Positions 8,501 through 16,394 of a stretch of 36,679 nt of DNA are shown here, piece by piece (position 1 is the stretch's first letter; each line of letters starts with the position of its first letter). The stretch is from JAGOEF01 sp964511665 (GTDB lineage Bacteria > Bacteroidota > Bacteroidia > Bacteroidales > ML635J-15): NCBI GenBank assembly GCA_964511665.1, contig CAZEHA010000038.1, positions 1-36,679 on the forward strand. The letters run 5' to 3'. The notes below the pieces were generated by a model. That model saw nothing but the letters and a program-made list of their open reading frames with translations. It did no database searches and had not been told where the DNA came from. A program made the position numbers and the translations under genes.

Positions 8501-9339
8501 TCGTTCAGGCGTTCACAATAAGTGTATTAACCACTAACCAGGCTCCTGAATTTACTTCGGAACCGGTTACCAACCATATTGCACATATTTATTACGAATA
8601 CCTGATAACTACTAGTGATCCGGATGACGACGATCTTACTATCTCTGCAGTTACCAAACCTGCCTGGGCCACCCTGGTCGACAACGGAGACGGCACCGCG
8701 ATATTAAGCGGAACTCCAACCACAACCAGTGCTCTGGGGTTCTCGGTAAAACTCGAAGTATCTGATGGCATGTTTGCAACAGAGCAGATTTTCAAAATAG
8801 TAGTTCTAGCAAATCAGCCTCCTGAATTTACTTCCGATCCGGTTACCGGTGCCACCGAAAACCTGGTTTACACCTATAACGTAACGGTAATCGATCCCGA
8901 AGAACAACCCATAAGCATGGAGGCAGTCGAAATGCCCGATTGGCTTGCGTTTACCGACAACGGCGATGGTAGCGCTGTGTTAACAGGAACACCGCTTGAA
9001 GAAAACACCGAAGGATACAATATTGTTCTACGGGCAAGCGATGGGCCAAACAACACCGATCAGGATTTTGTAATTGTGGTTAATGCCAATGCAATCCCAG
9101 GGTTTGGAATGGGTGTTGTTTCGCTGTACCCAAATCCTGCAACTGATGCAATGGTAGTTACCAACTCGCAGAATTCGACATATTCAATATTCGATGTTAC
9201 CGGCAGGTGCCTAAGCAATGGTATTGTAAACAGCAATACGTTCGAACTCAATGTTTCGCAGATGGCTCAAGGCAATTACTTGCTTAAACTGGAACTGAAC
9301 GGAAAAACTGGAATTTTGAAATTCGAAATTGTAAAGTAA
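5518..9339 (+). CDS. Secreted subtilisin-family (S8) serine protease with PKD, propeller-like and Ig-like modules, T9SS type A
   Basis: 1273 residues. A signal peptide covers ~1-21 (ending LSAQ); a propeptide-like region spans ~22-120. The S8 catalytic domain spans ~150-475, with Asp174 (VAVLDNA; the residues after the Asp are NA instead of the common TG/SG), His212 (SHGTHSAG), oxyanion Asn305 (GAAGNNG) and Ser413 (GTSMAAP). Then follow one PKD domain (~482-562), a region of repeated HTADGGETWT / TTNGGETWT / RSIDKGENWE motifs typical of BNR/Ycf48-like beta-propellers (~570-905), three cadherin/He_PIG-like Ig modules (~906-1195; the recurring DNGDG(T/S)A core is visible), and a type A sorting domain (LYPNPATDAM... 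to FEIVK). Likely a surface or released peptidase. A perfect terminator follows the stop. Confidence 0.93.
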   Translation: MKKQILFLVLFSIMAAINLSAQTVDRLCVDGRVYFKITETAALNVAVEDGMINPRDVYFLQNLMGKYNISSLRMPFISAKSDILQRTFRMDFDNIEMVEELIKDLENHPDIEYAEKAPWFFISLTPNDTYYNASLSGGFLYGSANSSWHLDLINASQAWDVSTGDPNIVVAVLDNAIYVDHPDLQDKIVAAVDLGNGDDDPNPPDATYIWSHGTHSAGLIGAATNNSIGVASIGYNISLMAVKLGDDASDGQAMAAGFEGIVWAADNGAHVINMSWGTPQYFVTMQNVVNYAYNKGCVLVGAAGNNGNGMETQMNPDIPINYVGYPAALPHVIAVGSCDLNDNKSDFSNYGTWIDVLAPGGYATSGLLGIGAFSVLSTTASPAGTVTQSLSGLGGGAATYGVSGNYDIMQGTSMAAPVTAGLCGLMLSANPNLTPEELTQLLKSTCTNVNAQNPNFIDSIGAGRINAYAAVQAAANAVAPLVADFAASAVVIPEGGSVNFTDLSLGTPVTWSWEFEGGTPANSSSPNPEGIVYNEAGIYQVSLTVTDGESNTDTEIKTHYILVGNVGGGAQSAWLEQNTKFSSQYRGVFGIEIVDPNTAWILTYDGTGGSITNDFARTADAGNEWTPGLIDLPTDMKPGDVSAISSTEAWVAVYNASGGGGIYHTADGGETWTHQNTATYNGSSSFCNVVHMFNENDGFSMGDPDGGEFELYTTTNGGETWTRVDGANIPNPEANEMGWTGVKDTYGDTIWFGTSTGRIYRSIDKGENWEVFTTGEDNVSRISFWDAQNGVIICQVVNQQTGQVTSWSMRKTNNGGETWSPITISGGYQFSDVSAVPGNLGMLVATKISASVPDNFSAYSMDYGTSWEMLDDSIQYTSVQFFDENTGWAGGFNWDSENGGIYKWIGIPGESMYFSSSPVTEVYEMESYQYNITVFNPGTGEITITAANGTELPEWLSLSDNGDGTALLSGTAPEVSAPAETFDVEIQATDGSDVIVQAFTISVLTTNQAPEFTSEPVTNHIAHIYYEYLITTSDPDDDDLTISAVTKPAWATLVDNGDGTAILSGTPTTTSALGFSVKLEVSDGMFATEQIFKIVVLANQPPEFTSDPVTGATENLVYTYNVTVIDPEEQPISMEAVEMPDWLAFTDNGDGSAVLTGTPLEENTEGYNIVLRASDGPNNTDQDFVIVVNANAIPGFGMGVVSLYPNPATDAMVVTNSQNSTYSIFDVTGRCLSNGIVNSNTFELNVSQMAQGNYLLKLELNGKTGILKFEIVK

Positions 9340-9361
9340 TTCCGCTTTTATTGTTAAATTT

Positions 9362-9398
9362 ACTGCCTGAACATCAAAATATGTTCAGGCAGTTTTTT
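9362..9398 (+). terminator. Perfect intrinsic terminator of the subtilase gene
   Basis: Arms 9362-9374 (ACTGCCTGAACAT) and 9381-9393 (ATGTTCAGGCAGT) pair perfectly over 13 bp around a 6-nt loop, and a T-run (9393-9398) follows. The T-run ends directly before the ATG at 9399 of the next gene. Confidence 0.9.
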
Positions 9399-10016
9399 AT
9401 GGAAACATTTCTGATTATTCAAATTGCCGGAATAGCTCTTGTAGCCACCGGACTGTTCATCAAAGCCAGAAAAAAACGCTTTATTACAGTACTTACCGGT
9501 TTATTAATTTCCGGTTTGGGTTTTATACCCGAAATGCAATATACAGCAGCGGTTTTGTGCCTTCTGCTTGCGTTTTTCCTGGTGTATAATTATTTAAAAA
9601 ACCGGCGAAACTATCATACGGTGAGGATGCTTGAAGTTGCCAATGACGATTTGTATCTGCAGGAGTTCTTGCGTTATTACGAAAAACCGATTTACAATTA
9701 TTTCCCCATGTACAAGCAAGATGAATTGCAAAAAACCTGTTTGCTGATAAAAGAAATGAATGTAGCCGGATTGCTTGTTTTAAAGCAAGTTGATAACGAA
9801 ATACACGTTGAGCTTGATTTTATTAAGCCCGAATACCGCGATTTTTCGATAGGCAATTATATTTACCGCCAAAACACAGGTTATTTCAAACGCATGGGGG
9901 CAAACATTATTAAAGCCAAATCGTACCATTATCTTCATAGTAAGTACCTGCTAAAAATGGGTTTTATCCAATCTTTCATCGATGGTGAACTGTATTTTGT
10001 AAAAAAGATGGATTAA
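9399..10016 (+). CDS. Small membrane protein with GNAT-like C-terminal domain
   Basis: 205 residues from the ATG at 9399. An in-frame ATG at 9351 exists, but it would translate through the terminator hairpin of the preceding gene, so I reject it. Three hydrophobic segments (~3-22, 28-44, 47-64) form a short membrane domain and are followed by a basic KNRRN. The soluble tail (~75-205) has the alternating pattern of a GNAT-type acyltransferase: VELDFIKPEYRDFSIGNYIYRQNTGYFKRMG, then a terminal LLKMGFIQ, resembling the 'YRGxGIG... LYxKxGF' ending, but the canonical acetyl-CoA loop Q/RxxGxG/A is degenerate (YRDFSIGN). A catalytic role is therefore uncertain. No substrate can be named. Confidence 0.75.
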   Translation: METFLIIQIAGIALVATGLFIKARKKRFITVLTGLLISGLGFIPEMQYTAAVLCLLLAFFLVYNYLKNRRNYHTVRMLEVANDDLYLQEFLRYYEKPIYNYFPMYKQDELQKTCLLIKEMNVAGLLVLKQVDNEIHVELDFIKPEYRDFSIGNYIYRQNTGYFKRMGANIIKAKSYHYLHSKYLLKMGFIQSFIDGELYFVKKMD

Positions 10017-10074
10017 TACTATTGCTACAAGACTAATTTCGGCAAAAAAATACGTCTATATCCTATAGATTGAT

Positions 10075-10082
10075 TAATTTTG
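10075..10082 (+). promoter_or_regulatory. Candidate -7 element close to the start codon
   Basis: TAATTTTG matches TAnnTTTG and ends 6 bp before the ATG at 10089. If it is used, the transcript would be leaderless or nearly so. No convincing TTTG -33 element is seen 18-21 bp upstream, so support is moderate. Confidence 0.4.
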
Positions 10083-10088
10083 TGCCCG

Positions 10089-11612
10089 ATGAAACATTTT
10101 AGAAACAAAGGAGTACTGCTTAGCCTTCTTCTGTGCATTTCGGTGTCGTGGAGTCAAGCTCAGATTGACATACCTGATGCTCCTGTTTTTAAGTCGGCAA
10201 GTGTAAGTCCCGGAGCCTATCCGGGCGAAGTTACACTACGCTGGTTTCCGAGCGATTCGGCAGATGTAAAAGGATATATAATTTATCAGGTAGTGGGTAG
10301 CACCTCCATTACTATCGATACGGTGTATGGCAGGTTGTCGGCATCGTATGTAAACCTGAATTCACAAGCAGCCCTTCAAACCGAAACATACCGTATAGCG
10401 GCTTTCGACTCGTTGTTGTTTAAAAGCATGATTACCGACCCGCACACTACCATGCTGATATCGTCGGAGTATGAAGAATGTTCAAACAAAGTTAACCTAA
10501 CGTGGACAGCATATTTGGGGTATACCGATGGTGTTTCTGCATATAGGGTGTTCAGAAAATCAGCTACTTCGGCATATTCATCGATTGCAGTGCTCGAAGG
10601 CGATGTATTGCAATATACCGACAACAACCCTGTATCGGGCCAGGCCTACTGCTACTATGTTGAAGCTCTTAGCAGCGAAGGCTATGCTGCCACCTCGAAC
10701 GAAACCTGCAAGTATCTTGAAGGTTTTCAGGCACCCGGATATCTCATACCCAAATCGGTAATTGTTGAAGGCAACGCAGTGGTGTTAGAATTTTATGTTG
10801 ACACGCTGGCCGAAGTGGGCCAGTATAAACTACTGCGCTCAAACGAGAAAGAAGGAGTATATCGCAGCATATCAACTGCAGGTACAGGCTTGGGAAGTAT
10901 TATAAGTTTTACCGACACCGATGTTGAAGTAAACGAACAGGTGTTTTTTTACAAGCTGGCGTCTTACGACCCCTGTGGCAAAGTGTCGGCCTACTCGGCA
11001 CCCTGTTGCAATATAGTAGCCACAACTAGCGGCACACGCGATTTAACCCATTTTATTGAGTGGACTTCGGCAGAATTTATTTCGGGGGTGGACGTTTATT
11101 CCATAAAAGGTGTTTTTGGAGGAGCGGCACCTATATCGGTGGCAGACTCTGATTTTGCCGATTTGTTTTTCACCAACAGCATTTCGTCGTATGTGAGTTT
11201 GCGACATGCCCGCAAAGAGTACGTTACCAATTCGTATTGTTACTATGTTGAGGCTTACGAAAACAACGAACTTATACCCCAACCTGTATATGGGTACAGT
11301 AAATCGAATCTGGCATGTGTAAAACACACTCCCATTATTTATATACCAACAGCTTTTGCCCCGAGTTCGTTTATCGAAAAAAACAAAGTGTTCAGACCGG
11401 TAATTTCGTTTAGCGAAGAATTCACCTACGAAATGATAATATTCGACCGTTGGGGGCTTGAAGTGTTCAGCACCAACGACACATTCGAAGGATGGAACGG
11501 TTATGTAGGCGACAAAAGGGCTCCTGCCGATATTTACATGTATCGCATAAGTTTTAAAAATGCCGGCATGCAAGATCATACCGAAACAGGTTATTTTGTG
11601 CTAAGATACTAG
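10089..11612 (+). CDS. Secreted fibronectin type III-like protein with T9SS type B sorting domain
   Basis: 507 residues from the ATG at 10089; an upstream in-frame TTG at 10080 lies inside a promoter-like element and would only add three residues before the signal peptide. Signal peptide ~1-25 (MKHFRNKGVLLSLLLCISVSWSQAQ split by a cleavage after QA). The body consists of about three to four fibronectin type III-like beta modules, visible as recurring W/Y-rich strands such as VTLRWFPSDSADVKGYIIY, VNLTWTAYLGYTDGVSAYRV and repeated CYYVEA segments. The C-terminal ~90 residues are a gliding-motility-associated (type B) sorting domain: YIPTAFAPSSF, MIIFDRWGLEVFST, GWNGYVGDKRAPADIYMYRI, ending GYFVLRY. 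No enzymatic motif was found; a structural or adhesive surface role is inferred. Confidence 0.88.
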   Translation: MKHFRNKGVLLSLLLCISVSWSQAQIDIPDAPVFKSASVSPGAYPGEVTLRWFPSDSADVKGYIIYQVVGSTSITIDTVYGRLSASYVNLNSQAALQTETYRIAAFDSLLFKSMITDPHTTMLISSEYEECSNKVNLTWTAYLGYTDGVSAYRVFRKSATSAYSSIAVLEGDVLQYTDNNPVSGQAYCYYVEALSSEGYAATSNETCKYLEGFQAPGYLIPKSVIVEGNAVVLEFYVDTLAEVGQYKLLRSNEKEGVYRSISTAGTGLGSIISFTDTDVEVNEQVFFYKLASYDPCGKVSAYSAPCCNIVATTSGTRDLTHFIEWTSAEFISGVDVYSIKGVFGGAAPISVADSDFADLFFTNSISSYVSLRHARKEYVTNSYCYYVEAYENNELIPQPVYGYSKSNLACVKHTPIIYIPTAFAPSSFIEKNKVFRPVISFSEEFTYEMIIFDRWGLEVFSTNDTFEGWNGYVGDKRAPADIYMYRISFKNAGMQDHTETGYFVLRY

Positions 11613-11681
11613 TGTTGGCTTTTTTTCTGAAATAAACAATCCCGGTTAATAATTCTGTTCTGAACATCTGATAAAGTTTAG

Positions 11682-11689
11682 TACATTTG
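11682..11689 (+). promoter_or_regulatory. -7 element upstream of rel
   Basis: TACATTTG is a perfect TAnnTTTG match, 20 bp before the rel start codon. A weak TTCTG (11658-11662) lies 19 bp upstream at the -33 position. Any leader would be short. Confidence 0.5.
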
Positions 11690-11709
11690 TTACTGCATTG
11701 CATTAATAC

Positions 11710-13914
11710 ATGATAGAATTGACACAAGAGGAAAGAATTGCCATTGAGGCTGAATACGATGAAATACTGAAGATTTGCACCCGATGCATTGGGGACGAAA
11801 ACCGTGCTTTAATCAGGCAGGCATTCGATTTGGCTTGCACAGCCCACGAAAAGATGCGCCGCAAATCGGGAGAACCCTATATTACCCATCCCATAGCAGT
11901 GGCAAAAATTGTTGCCGGAGAAATTGGTCTGGGTTCAAAGTCGGTAATAAGCGCACTGCTTCACGATGTGGTTGAAGATACCGACTATACCAACGATGAT
12001 ATCAGAAATATGTTTGGCGATAAAATTGCAAGCATTATCGACGGTCTCACCAAAATATCGCATGTTCTCGACAAGGATGCTTCGCTGCAAGCCGAAAATT
12101 TCAGAAAAATGTTGTTGACTATTTCGGAAGATATCCGCGTTGTATTTATCAAGCTTGCCGACCGACTTCACAACATGCGCACACTCGATTCGATGCCTGA
12201 ATACAAGCAAATTAAAATAGCCGGCGAAACCATGTTTTTGTATGCACCGCTAGCTCACCGCCTCGGACTATACAGTATTAAAACCGAACTCGAAGATTTA
12301 GCCCTGAAGTATGAACACCCTCTGATATACAACGAGGTTGAGAAAAAACTGCGCGACACTGCAGATGAACGTAACACATACATCGATAGTTTTACCTCAC
12401 CAATTAAAGAAAAACTCGACAAAGCCGGAATAATTTGCAATATTAATGGCCGACCAAAATCAATATATTCGATATGGAATAAAATGCAGAACAAAAATGT
12501 TCCATTCGAAGAGATATACGATGTTTTTGCTGTGAGAATTGTATTCAATCCGGGCACTGAATCGAGTGAGAAGGAACAATGCTGGAAGATTTTTTCGTTG
12601 ATTACCGACATATATTTGCCGCGTGAGAATAGAATAAGAGACTGGATAACCACGCCCAAAGCCAACGGTTACGAAGCATTACACGTTACCGTGATGGGTC
12701 CCGAAGGCAAATGGGTAGAGGTGCAGATTCGTTCGCAGCGCATGGACGAAATTGCGGAAAAAGGCTATGCTGCACATTGGAAATATAAAAACGGAGAAAC
12801 AAGCGAGAGTCAGCTTGATGCATGGCTCGAAACAGTAAAAGAACAAATCAGCAGCCCATCGTCGGATGCACTCGATTTTCTCGACGATTTTAAAACCAAT
12901 CTGTTTGCCTCCGAAATCTATGTTTTCACACCAAAAGGCAAGTTAATTCGGGTACCCATCGGAGCCACCGCATTAGATTTTGCGTACCAGATTCACACCG
13001 ACATTGGGAACAAAGCCATTGCGGCAAAAATCAACTATCAGCTAAAACCATTGTCACAGGAGTTGAAAAGCGGCGATCAGGTAGAAATCATCACCTCGCA
13101 ACAGCAAGCTCCTAAACGTGAATGGCTTGGTTTTGTAACAACCTCAAAAGCAAAATCGAAGATTAAAAACGCCTTGAAAGAAACCCGCAGATATAATATT
13201 GAAAAAGGACAAAAATTATTTATCAATAAAATCAGGGAGCTGAAAGTAAACTTCGATCACGACCTGTTTAAAAAACTACGCGAAGACTACGATGTCCCCA
13301 ACAAAGAGGAGTTCTACCGTCGCATAGGTCAAGGAGTTATATTACTCGATGACCTGGAAAGACATTTGAGCGGCAAAAGTCAAAACATATTTCAACGCTA
13401 TCTTCGGCTAAAAATCAACAAGCCCAAAGACAGTAACCGCGATAAACTGAAGAAAACTAAATCGATAGACATCGACGAAGACCAGCTGGCAGAAAGTTTC
13501 ACTCTGGCAAATTGTTGTAGCCCGATACCCGGCGATGAAGTAATTGGGTATATCAATTTGAATAATTCGATAATTGTTCATCGAAAAAACTGTGCAAACG
13601 CTATCAACCTATTGGCAACACAAGGCGACCGGATTGTTTCGGCACAGTGGAAAACGCAGAAGTTGATGTCGTATCCGGTAAAAATTCATATTACAGGCAT
13701 CGACCAATTGGGCATGGTCTATCGAATCACACAAGTAATTTCGTCGGAAGCCAACGTAAATATGAAAGAATTGAAATTCGACACAACCGATGGTGTGTTT
13801 ACCGGTAAAATTGGTCTTTATGTGCACGACACCAACGACTTAGAACAGTTGATTCAAAAAATTATTCGAATAAAAGGAGTAAAACAAGTAGTGCGCATCG
13901 AAGATAAAGATTAA
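11710..13914 (+). CDS. rel: Bifunctional (p)ppGpp synthetase/hydrolase (RelA/SpoT family)
   Basis: 734 residues, full length. It makes and degrades the stringent-response alarmone. Domain order: HD hydrolase (~45-200) with intact metal-binding residues His60 (ITHP) and His85-Asp86 (ALLHDVVEDT) and Asp151 (KLADRLHNMRT); synthetase (~230-360) with GRPKSIYSIWNKM (247-259), YDVFAVRIV (270-278), and the KANGYEALH (317-325) and EVQIRSQRMDEIAEKGYAAHWKYK regions; TGS (~402-462, IYVFTPKGKL); a Cys-containing zinc-finger/helical region with ANCCSPIPGDE (600-610) and HRKNC; and a C-terminal ACT domain (~655-732). The intact HD motif argues for a bifunctional enzyme rather than a RelA-type synthetase only. 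Its stop is 4 bp before the next gene. Confidence 0.96.
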   Translation: MIELTQEERIAIEAEYDEILKICTRCIGDENRALIRQAFDLACTAHEKMRRKSGEPYITHPIAVAKIVAGEIGLGSKSVISALLHDVVEDTDYTNDDIRNMFGDKIASIIDGLTKISHVLDKDASLQAENFRKMLLTISEDIRVVFIKLADRLHNMRTLDSMPEYKQIKIAGETMFLYAPLAHRLGLYSIKTELEDLALKYEHPLIYNEVEKKLRDTADERNTYIDSFTSPIKEKLDKAGIICNINGRPKSIYSIWNKMQNKNVPFEEIYDVFAVRIVFNPGTESSEKEQCWKIFSLITDIYLPRENRIRDWITTPKANGYEALHVTVMGPEGKWVEVQIRSQRMDEIAEKGYAAHWKYKNGETSESQLDAWLETVKEQISSPSSDALDFLDDFKTNLFASEIYVFTPKGKLIRVPIGATALDFAYQIHTDIGNKAIAAKINYQLKPLSQELKSGDQVEIITSQQQAPKREWLGFVTTSKAKSKIKNALKETRRYNIEKGQKLFINKIRELKVNFDHDLFKKLREDYDVPNKEEFYRRIGQGVILLDDLERHLSGKSQNIFQRYLRLKINKPKDSNRDKLKKTKSIDIDEDQLAESFTLANCCSPIPGDEVIGYINLNNSIIVHRKNCANAINLLATQGDRIVSAQWKTQKLMSYPVKIHITGIDQLGMVYRITQVISSEANVNMKELKFDTTDGVFTGKIGLYVHDTNDLEQLIQKIIRIKGVKQVVRIEDKD

Positions 13915-13918
13915 TGCT

Positions 13919-14824
13919 ATGATGACAGAATCTCAAATAAAGTCGATGCTGATACTTCTCGAAGACCCCGACCCGAAAGTGTATCAGCAATTGCGGGAGA
14001 ACATATTCAAGAATATCGATTCAATAAAGCCATATCTTGAAGAAAGTCGCAGTTTAAGCAGCGACACATTGTTTCAAACACGACTGCAACAAATACAAGA
14101 CGAAATTGAAACCGGCAATTTTATCAGCTTGCTGAAAAACTGGGCTGAGCGAGAAAAGCCTGAACTTATCGATGCACTGCTAATAATTGAAGATGCCATA
14201 TATCCCGAATATGATTCCCTTAAAACGTATAACTCGTTTAAAACCTTGCGTAATACTATTTGGCTTGATATAAACAATAACCTGACGGCCATCGAGAAAG
14301 TGAAAGTTATCAATAAAATTCTTTACAACGACTTCGCTTTGCGCAACGTAAGCCTCAAGCAGATAAAGCATCAGGATCTCAGTCTGGGAAAATTGTTTTT
14401 GTCGCAGCAAGCCAACAGCTATATGCAATGTATCTTTTATGCATCCTTGGCGCAACATCTTGGTCTACCTGTGTATATGATTAGCTTACCCGACCTCTTT
14501 ATTTTAGCCTACAAAGATCAGTTTATTGCCGATATGAGTTTTGCCAACGAACAGCACTATGGCGTGGTATTTTACATTCACCCGTTCGAAAGTGGTGCGC
14601 TGTTCAGTAAAAATGTAATTCAGAAATACATTGAAGCAAAAGGTCTCGAAGAAGCTTCCGCGTTTTACACACCTATGAGTAATATTCAGGCCTTGTTGAT
14701 GCATATTCAGATTCTGCTGAAAAGTTTAAGTTTGAATAATATAACCGATTTCAGGCAGCAAATGCTGAAACAAATGCTCAGACTAATATCATCGCTCAAC
14801 GATAATAAAACCGAAAATTCGTAA
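13919..14824 (+). CDS. SirB1/transglutaminase-like family protein
   Basis: 301 residues (start ATG 13919, or the adjacent ATG 13922). An N-terminal helical region (~1-115) precedes a section that resembles the SirB1-type transglutaminase-like family: LSLGKLFLSQQANSYMQCIFYASLAQHLGLPVYMISLPDLFILAY, split over ~154-198, corresponds to the family pattern of a conserved small-residue turn, 'AxRLGLPxxxxxLPxHFxLAY'. A cysteine (Cys171) lies where a papain-like nucleophile could be, but the usual His is replaced by Asp/Leu in LPDLF, and His212 (EQHYGVVF) could instead take part. Function unknown. It is 4 bp after rel, so co-transcribed with it; its end is convergent with lpdA, 4 bp apart. Confidence 0.75.
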   Translation: MMTESQIKSMLILLEDPDPKVYQQLRENIFKNIDSIKPYLEESRSLSSDTLFQTRLQQIQDEIETGNFISLLKNWAEREKPELIDALLIIEDAIYPEYDSLKTYNSFKTLRNTIWLDINNNLTAIEKVKVINKILYNDFALRNVSLKQIKHQDLSLGKLFLSQQANSYMQCIFYASLAQHLGLPVYMISLPDLFILAYKDQFIADMSFANEQHYGVVFYIHPFESGALFSKNVIQKYIEAKGLEEASAFYTPMSNIQALLMHIQILLKSLSLNNITDFRQQMLKQMLRLISSLNDNKTENS

Positions 14825-14828
14825 ATAC

Positions 14829-16220
14829 CTACAAATGTATCACCTCGTCGTAGGCTGCAGCAGCGGCTTCCATAATTGCCTCCGACATGCTTGGATGCGG
14901 GTGAATGCTTTTGATTAATTCCATGGCTGTAGCTTCAAGCTTACGAGCGACCACCATTTCGGCAATCATTTCGCTCACGTTGTCACCAATAAAATGAGCT
15001 CCAAGTAATTCGCCAAGTTTCGCATCAAAAACAAGTTTCACAAAACCATCTTTATTACCGGCAGCTGCTGCTTTACCTGAGGCCGAATAAGGGAATTTTC
15101 CTACTTTTACTTCGTAACCGGCTTCAACCGCCTGTTTTTCGGTGATGCCCACCGAGGCAATTTCGGGCGTTGCATAAATACAAGATGGAATATTGTTATA
15201 ATCGACAGTTTCGGTATGATGCCCTGCAATTTTTTCGACACAACAGATGGCCTCGGCTGATGCCACATGAGCCAATGCGGGGCCGTGAACAATATCGCCA
15301 ATGGCATAGACGCCTTCTTGATTGGTACGATAGTATTCGTCGACGATAATTTTACCCTTGTCGTGTGCAATATTGAGCTCTTCGAGACCCAGGTTTTCGA
15401 GATTGGTGCTAACCCCCACAGCCGAAAGCACTATTTCGGCCTCAACAATTTCGGAGCCTTTTTTTGTATTGACATGTACCTTACAAATATCGCCATGAAC
15501 ATCGGCTTTTTCTACAGCAGTGCCTGTCATAATTTTTATTCCGGCCTTTTTGAAAGAACGTTCCAATTGCTTCGACACTTCTTCGTCTTCGAGAGGGACA
15601 ATATTTGGGAGATATTCAACCAAAGTAACCTGAGTTCCCATTGAGTGATAGAACCATGCGAATTCGGTGCCTATTGCTCCGCTGCCTATTACCAGCATAG
15701 ATGCAGGAAGTTGTGTAAGAGTGAGAGCTTCACGATATCCAATAATATGCTTGCCGTCTTGTTTTACCCCGGGCAACTCCTTCGATCGGGCACCTGTAGC
15801 AAGAATAATATGGGTTGCTGTGTAGCGACTGTTTTCGCCGGCCTCGTTGGTTACATCTATCGTATTTTTTGCAACTAGTTTTGCGGCACCTTTAATTACT
15901 GTAATTTTGTTTTTACCAAACAAATACTGAATTCCCTTGCTCATGTTTTCGGCAACCGCACGACTTCGGGCAATAACTTTGGCAAAGTCGGGCTCGGCGG
16001 TTCCGCTCAGGCTAATTCCATAATCGTGAGAGTGCTTCATGTAATTATAAACCTGTGCGCTTTTCAGCAGTGCCTTTGTAGGGATACAACCCCAGTTCAA
16101 ACATATCCCACCCAGTTCGGCGCGTTCAACCACTGCGGTTTTCAAGCCCAGTTGCGAAGCCCTTATAGCAGCCACATAACCTCCGGGACCACTTCCAATA
16201 ACAATAACATCAAAATCCAT
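14829..16220 (-). CDS. lpdA: Dihydrolipoyl dehydrogenase (E3)
   Basis: 463 residues, the usual length. It reoxidises dihydrolipoamide of 2-oxoacid dehydrogenase or glycine cleavage complexes with NAD+. Visible: N-terminal FAD-binding VIVIGSGPGGYVAAIRASQLG (split over 6-26), redox-active disulfide GGICLNWGCIPTK with Cys40 and Cys45, central NAD-binding MLVIGSGAIGTEFAWFY, the FAD-contact motif YAIGDIVHGPALAHVASAE, and the C-terminal catalytic pair His442-Glu447 in HPHPSMSEAIMEAA (Ser replaces the common Thr of HPHPT). No E1/E2 gene is nearby, so the complex served cannot be deduced. The 174-bp region upstream holds no gene; TAAATTCG at 16250-16243 is a possible weak -7 element. Confidence 0.97.
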   Translation of the reverse strand: MDFDVIVIGSGPGGYVAAIRASQLGLKTAVVERAELGGICLNWGCIPTKALLKSAQVYNYMKHSHDYGISLSGTAEPDFAKVIARSRAVAENMSKGIQYLFGKNKITVIKGAAKLVAKNTIDVTNEAGENSRYTATHIILATGARSKELPGVKQDGKHIIGYREALTLTQLPASMLVIGSGAIGTEFAWFYHSMGTQVTLVEYLPNIVPLEDEEVSKQLERSFKKAGIKIMTGTAVEKADVHGDICKVHVNTKKGSEIVEAEIVLSAVGVSTNLENLGLEELNIAHDKGKIIVDEYYRTNQEGVYAIGDIVHGPALAHVASAEAICCVEKIAGHHTETVDYNNIPSCIYATPEIASVGITEKQAVEAGYEVKVGKFPYSASGKAAAAGNKDGFVKLVFDAKLGELLGAHFIGDNVSEMIAEMVVARKLEATAMELIKSIHPHPSMSEAIMEAAAAAYDEVIHL

Positions 16221-16394
16221 AAGAAAACATTTTATTATTATGCGAATTTACAAGTTTTTAGTCAACCTAAACAGATAAACTGATATTTTAGAAAATTGTT
16301 CCTGAAAAAGTTGAATAAACAAAACATTCGCCATAAAAATGAACGTCAAAATTTTGCCTGATCATTTGGTAATGTAAACTCACCCACAAATTGT

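Noticed and set aside
9351..9398. Earlier ATG for the small membrane protein
   Set aside because: Translation would pass through the perfect terminator hairpin of the subtilase gene; the ATG at 9399 directly precedes the first membrane segment.
10080..10088. TTG start of the fibronectin-type protein
   Set aside because: It lies inside the -7-like element; the ATG at 10089 begins a clean signal peptide.
11043..11579. 178-residue antisense frame over the fibronectin-type gene
   Set aside because: No initiation signals or domain; the sense strand encodes a well-supported sorting domain.
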